Below, piece after piece: positions 1 to 6,040 of a stretch of DNA of 9,102 nucleotides; the first letter of the stretch is position 1; the number at the start of each line of letters is the position of its first letter. The DNA lies in the NCBI GenBank assembly GCA_035623515.1, contig DASPTH010000146.1, forward strand, positions 1 to 9,102, written 5' to 3'. A program made the position numbers and the translations under genes. The notes below the pieces were generated by a model that was not told the origin of the DNA, did not search any database, and saw only the letters and a program-made list of their open reading frames with translations. The stretch is from DASPTH01 sp035623515. Its GTDB lineage: Bacteria > Actinomycetota > Acidimicrobiia > IMCC26256 > DASPTH01.

Positions 1-1134
1 GGCCTCGGCGGCTACGCCGACGCCGACCACGGCACCGAGCTCGAGGAGGCCGCCACCCCCAACCTCGACGGGCTCGCGGCCGAGGGCTGCACCGGGCTGG
101 TCGAGCCGGTCGGACCCGGGATCACCCCGGGCTCCGGCCCCGGCCACCTCGGGCTGTTCGGCTACGACCCCGAGGAGTTCGAGCTCGGCCGCGGCGCGCT
201 CTCGGCGGCCGGGCTCGACTTCGAGCTCCGGCCCGGCGACGTCGCCGCGCGCGGGAACTTCGGGACGCTCGGGGCCGACGGCACCGTCGTCGACCGGCGC
301 GCCGGGCGCATCGCCGACGCCGAGGCGCAGGCGGTGGTCGCGCGGCTCCAGGACGCGGTCGCCGTCCCCGGCGTCGAGGTGTTCTTCCGCCCGGAGCGGG
401 AGCACCGGCTGCTCGTGGTGCTCCGGGGTGAGGGGCTCGACGCGCGTCTCACCGACACCGACCCGCAGCGCACGGGGGTGCCCCCGCTCGTGGCCGAGGC
501 GCTCGATCCCGACGCCAAACGCACGGCCGACGTCGTGGCCGAGGTCGACGCGCAGGTGCGCGCCGCGCTCGCGGGAGAGGCGAACGCGAACGTCGTGCTG
601 ATGCGCGGCTTCGACACGCACCGCGAGCTGCCGAGCTTCGCCACGCGCTACGGGTTGCGTTCGGCTGCGATCGCGATCTACCCGATGTACCGCGGTATCG
701 CGCGGCTGCTCGGCATGGACGTGCTCGGCCGTCCCGCCGACCTCACCGAGGAGCTCGCGCTGCTGCGCGACGCGTGGGACGACTACGACTACTTCTTCCT
801 GCACCACAAGTCCACCGACTCGGCGGGCGAGGACGGTGACCGCGCGCGCAAGATCGCCGCGATCGAGACGCTCGACGCCGCAGTGCCCGCGTTGCGCGCG
901 CTCGGTCCCGACGTGATCGTCGTGAGCGGCGATCACTCCACGCCGTCACAACTCGCCGCGCACTCGTGGCACCCGGTGCCCACGCTGCTGTGGAGCGAGC
1001 ACTGCGGCCGCGACGAGACCACCCGCTACGGCGAGCGCTGGTGCCGCCACGGCCTGCTCGGCCTCCGCCCCACCAAGGACCTGATGGCCCTGATGCTCGC
1101 CAACGCCGGCCGCCTCCAGAAGTACGGCGCGTAG
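1..1134 (+). CDS. apgM: 2,3-bisphosphoglycerate-independent phosphoglycerate mutase, archaeal type (5' end outside window)
   Basis: This enzyme interconverts 3- and 2-phosphoglycerate in glycolysis and gluconeogenesis, in the cytoplasm. The reading frame is open from the first base, starting with GLGG, which corresponds to the metal-binding DGLGD/G motif near the N-terminus of the family, so only a short N-terminal piece is missing. 377 codons are visible. Family marks are TPNLD at codons 19-23, PGSGPGHLGLFGYDP at codons 43-57 with the presumed catalytic serine at codon 45, ARGNFGT and VDRRAGRI soon after, HHKSTDSAGEDGD from nt 802, and GDHSTPSQ from nt 928 followed by HSWHPVPTLLWSE, the usual metal-binding C-terminal block. 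The ATG at 334 is internal and not the true start because clear family sequence precedes it. The gene converges on the FAD oxidoreductase, and a strong palindrome begins 12 nt after its stop. The family is certain; the function rests on homology. Confidence 0.93.
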   Translation, partial: GLGGYADADHGTELEEAATPNLDGLAAEGCTGLVEPVGPGITPGSGPGHLGLFGYDPEEFELGRGALSAAGLDFELRPGDVAARGNFGTLGADGTVVDRRAGRIADAEAQAVVARLQDAVAVPGVEVFFRPEREHRLLVVLRGEGLDARLTDTDPQRTGVPPLVAEALDPDAKRTADVVAEVDAQVRAALAGEANANVVLMRGFDTHRELPSFATRYGLRSAAIAIYPMYRGIARLLGMDVLGRPADLTEELALLRDAWDDYDYFFLHHKSTDSAGEDGDRARKIAAIETLDAAVPALRALGPDVIVVSGDHSTPSQLAAHSWHPVPTLLWSEHCGRDETTRYGERWCRHGLLGLRPTKDLMALMLANAGRLQKYGA

Positions 1135-1146
1135 CGCGCCCTTTTC

Positions 1147-1198
1147 CGTTTTGGCGTCTTTGAGTGGGGCTATAGCCCCACTCAAAGACGCCAAAACG
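1147..1198. terminator. Perfect 52-bp palindrome, probable bidirectional terminator between convergent genes
   Basis: The 26-nt arms 1147-1172 and 1173-1198 are exact reverse complements with no mismatch, centred on CTATAG. Each arm starts CGTTTTGGCGTC, so the hairpin read from either strand has a GC-rich upper stem and a T-run/A-run at its base. It lies between the stop of apgM (1134) and the stop of the FAD oxidoreductase (1202, minus strand), where one shared terminator would serve both genes. The stem is unusually long and perfect for an ordinary intrinsic terminator, so it may also be a member of a dispersed palindromic repeat family. The terminator role is inferred from position. Confidence 0.8.
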
Positions 1199-1201
1199 AG
1201 A

Positions 1202-2584
1202 TCAGGCGGGCCGGATGTTCTGGTTGTGGCGGAAGAGGTTGTCGGGGTCCCACTTCGTCTTGAGGGCCTGCAGGCGCCGGTACTTCTCGGGGCCGAAGCC
1301 CGACTCGACGCGGTCCTGGCCTTCGTCGCCGATGTAGTTCAGGTAGACGCCGCCGGCCGCCCAGGGCTTCATCGCGGCGTGGATCGTCTTCGTCCACTCG
1401 ATGTTGGTGGCGTTGTCGGCAGGGTCGGGCCACATCGACAGGTAGTGGATGTTCCACTCCGAGTGCCGCTGGCCGAACGCGGTGGCGTCGTCGGGGACAC
1501 GCGCGATCGCACCGCCGCCCGACACCACGAGCACCTGCGCGAGCGGAGACACCGGCTTCGTGGCGTGGCCGACGAGCACGTCGACCGCTTCGTCGGGCAG
1601 CCTGTCGTAGAAGTCGGCCGTCCAGTAGTTCTGCATGCCGTGCGGCGTGCTCGGCTCGATGAGTTGCTGCGCGACGACGTACGGCATGGCGTCGACGAGG
1701 TCGACGGCCGGCGGGCCGAACTCGCGCAGCGGCGCGACGACCCGCTCACCTTCCTCGGGCGGGCCCGCGTACGTGACGACCATGCCGATCACCGGGTGAC
1801 CCTGCACCGCCGGCGGCACGAAGTCGGCGGGCGGTGCGGTGATGAAGGCGATGCCGCCGCCCACCTCGTCGGGCGCCTGGAGCATGAAGTCGCGGTAGAA
1901 GCGCACCAGGTCGACGCCCACCTCGACCGGCCACACCAGCATCCCCGCGAGGATGGCGGGCGGCAGCGGGTGGAGCCGGAAGTGGAACGCGGTGACGATG
2001 CCGAAGTTGCCGCCGCCCCCGCGGAGGCCCCAGAACAGGTCCGGGTTCTCGGTCTCGGATGCCACGACCTTCCGCCCGTCGGCGGTGACGACCTCGGCGC
2101 GGATGAGGTTGTCGCACGTGAAGCCGAACTTGCGCTCGAGCCAGCCGCTGCCGCTCCCGAGCGCCAACCCGGCGATGCCGGTGCTCGGGACGCGACCGCC
2201 GGTGACGGCCAACCCCTGATCCGCGGTGGCGGCGTCGAACTCGCCCCAGGTCACACCACCCTCGGCGCGCACGGTCTGCGCCTCCGGGTCGACACTGATG
2301 CCCTTCATGCCGCGCAGGTCCACGCAGATCCCGCCGTCGACCACCGCCGAGCCGGTGACACCGTGGCCGCCGCCGTACACCGACAGCGTGATGCCCTCCC
2401 GCCGGGCGAGGTTCACCGCGGCGACGACGTCGTCGGCCGTGCGGCACACCGCGATCAGCACGGGCGAGCGGTCGATCATCGCGTTGAAGACGGCCCGCGC
2501 CTCGTCGTGCGCGGGATCGCCGGGGTAGAGCAACTCGCCCGAGAAGCCGGGGAGATCGAAGCGAGCCGTGTCGGTCGTGGCCAT
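1202..2584 (-). CDS. FAD-binding oxidoreductase, berberine bridge enzyme-like (PCMH-type FAD domain)
   Basis: The product is a predicted flavin-dependent oxidase or dehydrogenase of 460 residues, a normal length for the family; the substrate cannot be told. The FAD-binding domain covers about residues 40-205. It contains YGGGHGVTG at 70-78, whose His74 is the usual site of covalent 8-alpha-histidyl FAD attachment. It continues with STGIAGLALGSGSGWL at 134-149, DNL at 158-160, VVTADG at 165-170 and PDLFWGLRGGGGNFGIVT at 181-198. The second attachment cysteine found in bicovalent plant enzymes is not seen in the 134-149 loop. The C-terminal BBE segment runs from YLNYIGD (414-420) to LKTKWDPDNLFRHNQNI (441-457). 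The ATG at 2584 is preceded by AGGAGG four bases upstream, which fixes the start. No obvious signal peptide is present, so it is probably cytoplasmic. It lies 119 nt downstream of a small membrane protein on the same strand. Confidence 0.92.
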   Translation of the reverse strand: MATTDTARFDLPGFSGELLYPGDPAHDEARAVFNAMIDRSPVLIAVCRTADDVVAAVNLARREGITLSVYGGGHGVTGSAVVDGGICVDLRGMKGISVDPEAQTVRAEGGVTWGEFDAATADQGLAVTGGRVPSTGIAGLALGSGSGWLERKFGFTCDNLIRAEVVTADGRKVVASETENPDLFWGLRGGGGNFGIVTAFHFRLHPLPPAILAGMLVWPVEVGVDLVRFYRDFMLQAPDEVGGGIAFITAPPADFVPPAVQGHPVIGMVVTYAGPPEEGERVVAPLREFGPPAVDLVDAMPYVVAQQLIEPSTPHGMQNYWTADFYDRLPDEAVDVLVGHATKPVSPLAQVLVVSGGGAIARVPDDATAFGQRHSEWNIHYLSMWPDPADNATNIEWTKTIHAAMKPWAAGGVYLNYIGDEGQDRVESGFGPEKYRRLQALKTKWDPDNLFRHNQNIRPA

Positions 2585-2614
2585 CGAGCCTCCTGGACGT
2601 GGCGGGAGGCCCCG

Positions 2615-2620
2615 AGGCTA
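2615..2620 (-). promoter_or_regulatory. Possible -10 box upstream of the FAD oxidoreductase
   Basis: On the minus strand the hexamer TAGCCT fits the actinobacterial TANNNT pattern. It lies about 30 nt upstream of the ATG at 2584, which would leave a short leader containing the AGGAGG ribosome site. No convincing -35 box is visible, so this is weak and could be chance. Confidence 0.2.
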
Positions 2621-2662
2621 GGAGACGAAGCGGAGGCGTGGGCGGTGGGCCGGGACGCCGGA

Positions 2663-2698
2663 GCGGAGTGGACTCGGGAGGCGGAGTGGACTCGGAAG
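2663..2698. repeat. 18-bp tandem direct repeat, two copies, in the gap between two minus-strand genes
   Basis: Copies 2663-2680 and 2681-2698 share 17 of 18 bases; the core GCGGAGTGGACTCGG is identical in both. Each core holds a short inverted repeat, GAGT-GG-ACTC. It lies in the 119-nt non-coding gap upstream of the FAD oxidoreductase, where it could be a regulatory site or simply a slippage duplication. Nothing in the sequence decides between these. Confidence 0.6.
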
Positions 2699-2703
2699 GC
2701 AGG

Positions 2704-3087
2704 TCACGCTCGCCGGACGATCCTCCGCTCGGCCTCGTCGAGCTCGTGCGCCTTCGCGGTGACGCCCGCCCACCCGCCGAAGAAGGCGCCGGCGAACAGA
2801 CCGACGACCGCGCCCATGCCGAGCGCGGGGAGGACGCCCCAGTCGCCGCCGGCCACCGCGAGCGCGAGGCCCACGATCCCGGTCCAGATCACCGCGCACA
2901 CCGGCATGCCGATGAGCACGCCCCGCACCGCGGCGCGGCCGAGCGATCGTTCGGCCGCGCGGGCGTGGGCCTGCAGGTCCGCGGCGGCGTCGACGTCGCC
3001 CGGGGCCCGCGGCGCCGGTACCTCGGCCACCGGCCGCATCGTCGCCTCGGCCTGCGCCTGCTCCACCTCGACCGCGGCTGCGACCAT
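2704..3087 (-). CDS. Small two-helix membrane protein, unknown function
   Basis: A 127-residue protein that I do not recognise. The N-terminal 50 residues are charged and alanine/proline-rich, with PAPRAPGDVDAAADLQAHAR at about 24-43. A hydrophobic stretch at about 55-79 (GVLIGMPVCAVIWTGIVGLA) and a second at about 86-109 (LPALGMGAVVGLFAGAFFGG) predict two membrane helices. The second is rich in spaced glycines, like glycine-zipper helices that pack closely. The C-terminus is short and charged (KAHELDEAERRIVRRA). The ATG at 3087 is chosen because a perfect AGGAGG lies seven bases upstream; a longer in-frame extension to 3417 would cross the divergent promoter region and the start of the neighbouring molybdoenzyme gene. 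The gene is divergent from the molybdoenzyme operon and upstream of the FAD oxidoreductase, but no functional link is evident. Confidence 0.75.
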   Translation of the reverse strand: MVAAAVEVEQAQAEATMRPVAEVPAPRAPGDVDAAADLQAHARAAERSLGRAAVRGVLIGMPVCAVIWTGIVGLALAVAGGDWGVLPALGMGAVVGLFAGAFFGGWAGVTAKAHELDEAERRIVRRA

Positions 3088-3094
3088 GGTGTCA

Positions 3095-3100
3095 CCTCCT
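3095..3100 (-). promoter_or_regulatory. Shine-Dalgarno site that fixes the start of the small membrane protein
   Basis: The plus-strand CCTCCT reads AGGAGG on the minus strand and sits seven bases before the ATG at 3087. It is the main reason for preferring the 127-residue protein over the longer open frame that extends upstream. Confidence 0.8.
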
Positions 3101-3140
3101 GTACGCCGGGCTGTACGCCCGGCTACCGGTACATCGGGCT
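3100..3140. repeat. GTAC-centred short repeats with a 7-bp inverted repeat in the divergent intergenic region
   Basis: Three similar units begin at 3100, 3112 and 3128: TGTACGCCGGGC, TGTACGCCCGGC and GGTACATCGGGC. The first two are direct tandem copies differing at one base. That difference also makes 3105-3111 (GCCGGGC) and 3117-3123 (GCCCGGC) an inverted repeat around TGTAC. The cluster lies just upstream of the small membrane protein ribosome site and within the 148-nt gap between divergent genes, so an operator or 5'-leader hairpin is possible. No known regulator motif is recognised. Confidence 0.5.
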
Positions 3141-3221
3141 GTCGTCGAGTCGATCGAAGCACCCCGCCGCCGGCTGAACGAGGGCCGAAGGTCCCGGTCA
3201 TCCCGAACGGCGTCGGCTCCG

Positions 3222-3227
3222 TATCCT
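3222..3227 (+). promoter_or_regulatory. Candidate -10 box for a leaderless molybdoenzyme transcript
   Basis: TATCCT matches TANNNT and ends eight bases before the ATG at 3236, so transcription would start at or within a base or two of the initiation codon. No Shine-Dalgarno sequence precedes this ATG, which agrees with a leaderless mRNA, common in actinobacteria. A -35 box is not convincing. Confidence 0.4.
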
Positions 3228-3235
3228 CGGGTGTG

Positions 3236-3943
3236 ATGAGCGAATCGGCCGGCACTCCGGTCGGGCGGCGCGTGTTCCTCGGCCTCGTCGGGCTGGGCGC
3301 CGCCGGGGTCCTCGTCGGCGCCCAGGTGCAGGACTGGTTGGAGCGGGTCGTGGGGCCCCTCATCGCCAAGGACGGCACCGGCCTGTCGTCGCTGCTCCCG
3401 ATCGGCCGGTTCCGCATCTACACGGTCACCGGCGACCTGCCGTCACGCTCGCGTGACCGGTACCAGCTGCACGTGAAGGGACTCGTCGACCACGAGCTCA
3501 CGCTCAGCTATCACGACATCACCACGATGGCTCCCACCAAGCTCACGCGCGACTTCCAGTGCGTCACCGGTTGGCGCGTGCCGCAGGTCGACTGGAAGGG
3601 CGTGCGCCTCGGCGACGTGCTCGACCTCGCCGGCGTGCAACCCGACGCACGCGCGGTGCGCTTCGTCTCGTTCGACGGCGCCTACACCGAGAGCCTCACG
3701 CTCGACCAGGCGCGGCGGAGCGACGTGCTGGTCGCGTACGAGCTCGAGGGCTCACAACTGTCCGACGAGCACGGCGGCCCGGTCCGCCTCTACGTCGCGC
3801 CGATGTACGGCTACAAGTCGTTGAAGTGGCTCGACACGATCGAGCTCACGAAGCACGTCGAGGAGGGCTACTGGGAGGTGCGGGGGTACGACGTCGACGG
3901 CTGGGTCGGGCACTCGAACGGGCGGGACGATGACCCCACCTGA
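3236..3943 (+). CDS. Tat-exported molybdopterin-dependent oxidoreductase, sulfite oxidase/MsrP fold
   Basis: A 235-residue predicted extracytoplasmic molybdenum enzyme with the sulfite oxidase-type molybdopterin domain. The N-terminus GRRVFLGLVGLGAAGVLVG (10-28) is a twin-arginine signal or signal anchor, so the protein should be folded with its cofactor before export. The catalytic domain covers about residues 55-205. DFQCVTGW (106-113) supplies Cys109, the expected molybdenum ligand. VRFVSFDGAYTESLTLDQA (141-159), GPVRLYVAPMYGYKSLKWL (181-199) and the following residues are typical of the family. The ATG at 3236 is preferred; an in-frame GTG lies one codon upstream. Its stop overlaps the start of a cytochrome b gene by 14 nt, pointing to a joint electron-transfer unit. 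The substrate is unknown: sulfoxide or methionine-sulfoxide reduction is one option, but the partner here does not look like MsrQ. Confidence 0.88.
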   Translation: MSESAGTPVGRRVFLGLVGLGAAGVLVGAQVQDWLERVVGPLIAKDGTGLSSLLPIGRFRIYTVTGDLPSRSRDRYQLHVKGLVDHELTLSYHDITTMAPTKLTRDFQCVTGWRVPQVDWKGVRLGDVLDLAGVQPDARAVRFVSFDGAYTESLTLDQARRSDVLVAYELEGSQLSDEHGGPVRLYVAPMYGYKSLKWLDTIELTKHVEEGYWEVRGYDVDGWVGHSNGRDDDPT

Positions 3944-4616
3944 TCCGGCCGCCGGCGCGCGAGCCGCGGGCGCGCGTGCCGCCGGCGCGCGTGCCGCCGG
4001 CGAGCGCCCCGGGCCGGCGACCTTCCTGCGCTTCGACCGCGTCGAGCGCACCCTGCACTGGGTCAACGCGACGCTCTTCGGCATCCTGATGTTCACCGGT
4101 GCCGCGCTGTACGCGGGGCCGGTGTCGACACTCGTCGGCCATCGCGAGCTCGTGCGCATGGTGCACGTCTACTCGGGCCTCGCGTTGCCGATCCCGCTGC
4201 TCGCCGCCGTCGTCGGCGCGCACGGCGCCCGGCTGCGTCGCGACCTCTCGCGGCTCAACCGTTGGTCGCGCGACGACGCCCGCTGGTTCCGGCGGAAGCA
4301 GCGCCACGCCGGCGTGCCGCTCGGCAAGTTCAACCCCGGGCAGAAGCTGAACGCCTCGTTCATCGCCGGCGCGGCCGTGGTGATGCTCGGCACCGGCTCG
4401 ATCATGCACTGGTTCCAACTGTTCCCGCTCGACTGGCGTACCGGCGCCACGTTCGTCCACGACTGGTTCGCGATCGGCATCTGGATCGCGGTGGTCGGAC
4501 ACATCATGTTCGCGTTGCGCGACGGCGACGCGCTCGAGAGCATGCTGCACGGCGACATCTCGGCGTCGTGGGTGCGCCGGCACGCGCCGCTGTGGTACGA
4601 GGAGCTCAACCGATGA
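3930..4616 (+). CDS. Membrane cytochrome b, formate dehydrogenase gamma-subunit-like
   Basis: A 228-residue predicted four-helix di-heme cytochrome b that would pass electrons between the quinone pool and the molybdoenzyme encoded just upstream. Helices lie at about 43-62, 74-96, 141-160 and 173-196. Candidate heme ligands are His43 (RTLHWVNA), His79 (VHVYSG), His177 (FVHDWFA) and His191 (VGHIMFAL). The 14-residue spacing of the last pair and the motif GKFNPGQKLNA (132-142) match the FDH-gamma family. The N-terminus carries three GARAA repeats before the first helix. ATG 3930 is the only start before that helix; the next in-frame ATG or GTG codons fall inside or after it, so the 14-nt overlap with the molybdoenzyme gene is real and suggests translational coupling. 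The 3' end shares ATGA with the peptidase gene. Family assignment is firm, partner assignment is inferred from position. Confidence 0.88.
   Translation: MTPPDPAAGARAAGARAAGARAAGERPGPATFLRFDRVERTLHWVNATLFGILMFTGAALYAGPVSTLVGHRELVRMVHVYSGLALPIPLLAAVVGAHGARLRRDLSRLNRWSRDDARWFRRKQRHAGVPLGKFNPGQKLNASFIAGAAVVMLGTGSIMHWFQLFPLDWRTGATFVHDWFAIGIWIAVVGHIMFALRDGDALESMLHGDISASWVRRHAPLWYEELNR
3954..3998 (+). repeat. Three 15-bp in-frame tandem repeats encoding GARAA
   Basis: Units 3954-3968, 3969-3983 and 3984-3998 each encode Gly-Ala-Arg-Ala-Ala. Units two and three are identical and unit one differs at two third-codon positions. They form the alanine/arginine-rich cytoplasmic or linker N-terminus of the cytochrome b. 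Being a multiple of three, copy number could vary between strains without breaking the frame. Confidence 0.85.
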
Positions 4617-6031
4617 CCACCGACTCGCCGCCGCTGCCCGAGGCCGACTTCGACCGCGCGCGCCGCGAGCTCGAGGACCTCGTCCGCATCCGGAGCATCA
4701 GCGCCGACCCGGCGCACGCGGGCGACGTGCGCGCCAGCGCCGACGCCGTCGCCGCGCTGATGCAGGAGTCGGGGCTGCACGACGTGCGACAGATCGTCGT
4801 CGACGGCGGGCACCCGTACGTCGTCGGTGAGTGGACGTACCGGGCCGGCGCGCCCACCGTCCTCCTCTACGCGCACCACGACGTGCAGCCCACCGGGTAC
4901 GTCGACCGTTGGAGCGGCGACCCGTTCGAGCCGCGTGAGGTCGACGGTCGCCTCTACGGCCGTGGTACCGCCGACGACAAGGCGGGCGTGGTCGCCCACC
5001 TCGCCGTCGTGCGCGCCTGGCTCGACGCCACCGGCGGCCTGCCGTGCAACGTGAAGGTGCTCGCGGAGGGCGAGGAGGAGATCGGCTCGCCCGGGCTCGG
5101 CCCGTTCCTCGTCGACCACGCCGCCGGGCTCCGGTCCGACGTGCTGCTCCTCGCCGACGCCGGCAACTGGAAGGTGGGCGTGCCCGGCCTCACCTACTCC
5201 CTGCGCGGGCTCGCCGGCGTCGAAGTCCGCGTCCGCGCGCTCGACGGCCCCGTGCACAGTGGCATGGCGGGCGGGCTCGTGCCCGACCCCGTGCTCACGC
5301 TGGCGCGCCTGCTGGCGTCGCTCGTCGACGAGCACGGCGACCCCGCGTTCGACGGCTGCTGGGACGACTACGAACCGCCCGGTGCCGCCGAGCGCGCCCG
5401 GCTCGAGGCGCTGCCGCACGACGTCGACCGGCTGCGCGCCGACTGGGGCGTGCGCGAGGGCGTCGCGCTCGCGGGACACCCCGACGCGCACGTGTTCGAG
5501 CGGCTGTGGCTGCGCCCGGCGGTCACCGTCATCGGCATCGACGGTCACCCGATCGCGGGTTCCTCGAACCAGATCGTGGCGGAGGCCGCGGCGCGGGTGA
5601 GCGTGCGCGTCGGGCGCGGGCAGGATCCCGACCGGCTCAACGCGGCGCTGCGCGAGCACCTGGAGAAGCGCGCGCCGCACGGGGTCGAGCTCACGGTCCG
5701 GCCGTTCGAGTCGACGCCCGCGTGGCACTGCGAGCCCACCGGGTGGGCGTTCGACGCCGCGACGCGCGCGCTGCGCGAGGGTTTCGGCACCGACCCGGTG
5801 CTGATGGGAGTGGGCGGCACCATCCCGTTCGTCGGCCCGTTCGCAGAGGCCTTCGGCGGCGTTCCGGCCCTGCTCCTCGGTCCCGCCGACCCGTCGAGTC
5901 GCATCCACGGCGAGGACGAGAGCCTCCACCTCGGCGACTGGCACTCGTTGATCCGCAGCGAGATCGCGCTCCTGCCGCTCTTGGCGTCGGAGAACCGCCA
6001 AATCGGTGGGCCGGCAACGCCGGAACAGTAA
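4613..6031 (+). CDS. M20-family dipeptidase / metallopeptidase
   Basis: A 472-residue zinc-dependent peptidase of the ArgE/DapE/carnosine dipeptidase-like M20 family, of usual length, expected in the cytoplasm and hydrolysing dipeptides or related amides. Visible active-site parts are YAHHDVQP (86-93; His88 metal ligand, Asp90 supporting), GRGTADDK (116-123; Asp121 bridging), EGEEEIGS (152-159; Glu155 general base, Glu156 metal), Asp182 in LLADAGNW, and His432 in RIHGEDE. The lid or dimerisation domain begins near VHSGMAGG (214-221), and GSSNQIVAEA lies at 316-325. The ATG at 4613 overlaps the cytochrome stop as ATGA, and GAGGAG lies eight to ten bases upstream inside the cytochrome gene. The long in-frame extension upstream of 4613 is only a shadow of the cytochrome gene. 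No signal peptide is seen. The exact substrate is not predictable. Confidence 0.92.
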   Translation: MTTDSPPLPEADFDRARRELEDLVRIRSISADPAHAGDVRASADAVAALMQESGLHDVRQIVVDGGHPYVVGEWTYRAGAPTVLLYAHHDVQPTGYVDRWSGDPFEPREVDGRLYGRGTADDKAGVVAHLAVVRAWLDATGGLPCNVKVLAEGEEEIGSPGLGPFLVDHAAGLRSDVLLLADAGNWKVGVPGLTYSLRGLAGVEVRVRALDGPVHSGMAGGLVPDPVLTLARLLASLVDEHGDPAFDGCWDDYEPPGAAERARLEALPHDVDRLRADWGVREGVALAGHPDAHVFERLWLRPAVTVIGIDGHPIAGSSNQIVAEAAARVSVRVGRGQDPDRLNAALREHLEKRAPHGVELTVRPFESTPAWHCEPTGWAFDAATRALREGFGTDPVLMGVGGTIPFVGPFAEAFGGVPALLLGPADPSSRIHGEDESLHLGDWHSLIRSEIALLPLLASENRQIGGPATPEQ

Positions 6032-6034
6032 GTT
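6029..6034 (+). promoter_or_regulatory. Candidate -10 box for a leaderless serC transcript, overlapping the peptidase stop codon
   Basis: TAAGTT fits TANNNT, uses the TAA stop of the peptidase gene as its first half, and ends six bases before the GTG at 6041. No Shine-Dalgarno sequence is visible before the GTG. An internal promoter with a leaderless mRNA would explain this; reinitiation after the nearby stop is the alternative. Confidence 0.35.
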
Positions 6035-6040
6035 CGCCGG

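Noticed and set aside
946..1194. Minus-strand frame starting MASLSGAIAPLKDAK, matching the start of a plus-strand frame at 1151
   Set aside because: The identical peptide on both strands is simply the perfect palindrome read in both directions; the rest is antisense to apgM.
1151..3235. Long plus-strand open frame running from the palindrome into the molybdoenzyme gene (930 codons in all)
   Set aside because: The part before 3236 lies antisense to the FAD oxidoreductase and the small membrane protein and has the arginine/valine/histidine-rich composition of a GC-driven shadow frame. Only the portion from ATG 3236 has family motifs.
3088..3417. N-terminal extension of the small membrane protein up to 3417
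   Set aside because: It would be antisense to the start of the molybdoenzyme gene, lacks a ribosome site, is low-complexity Pro/Thr/Arg-rich, and the ATG at 3087 has a perfect AGGAGG.
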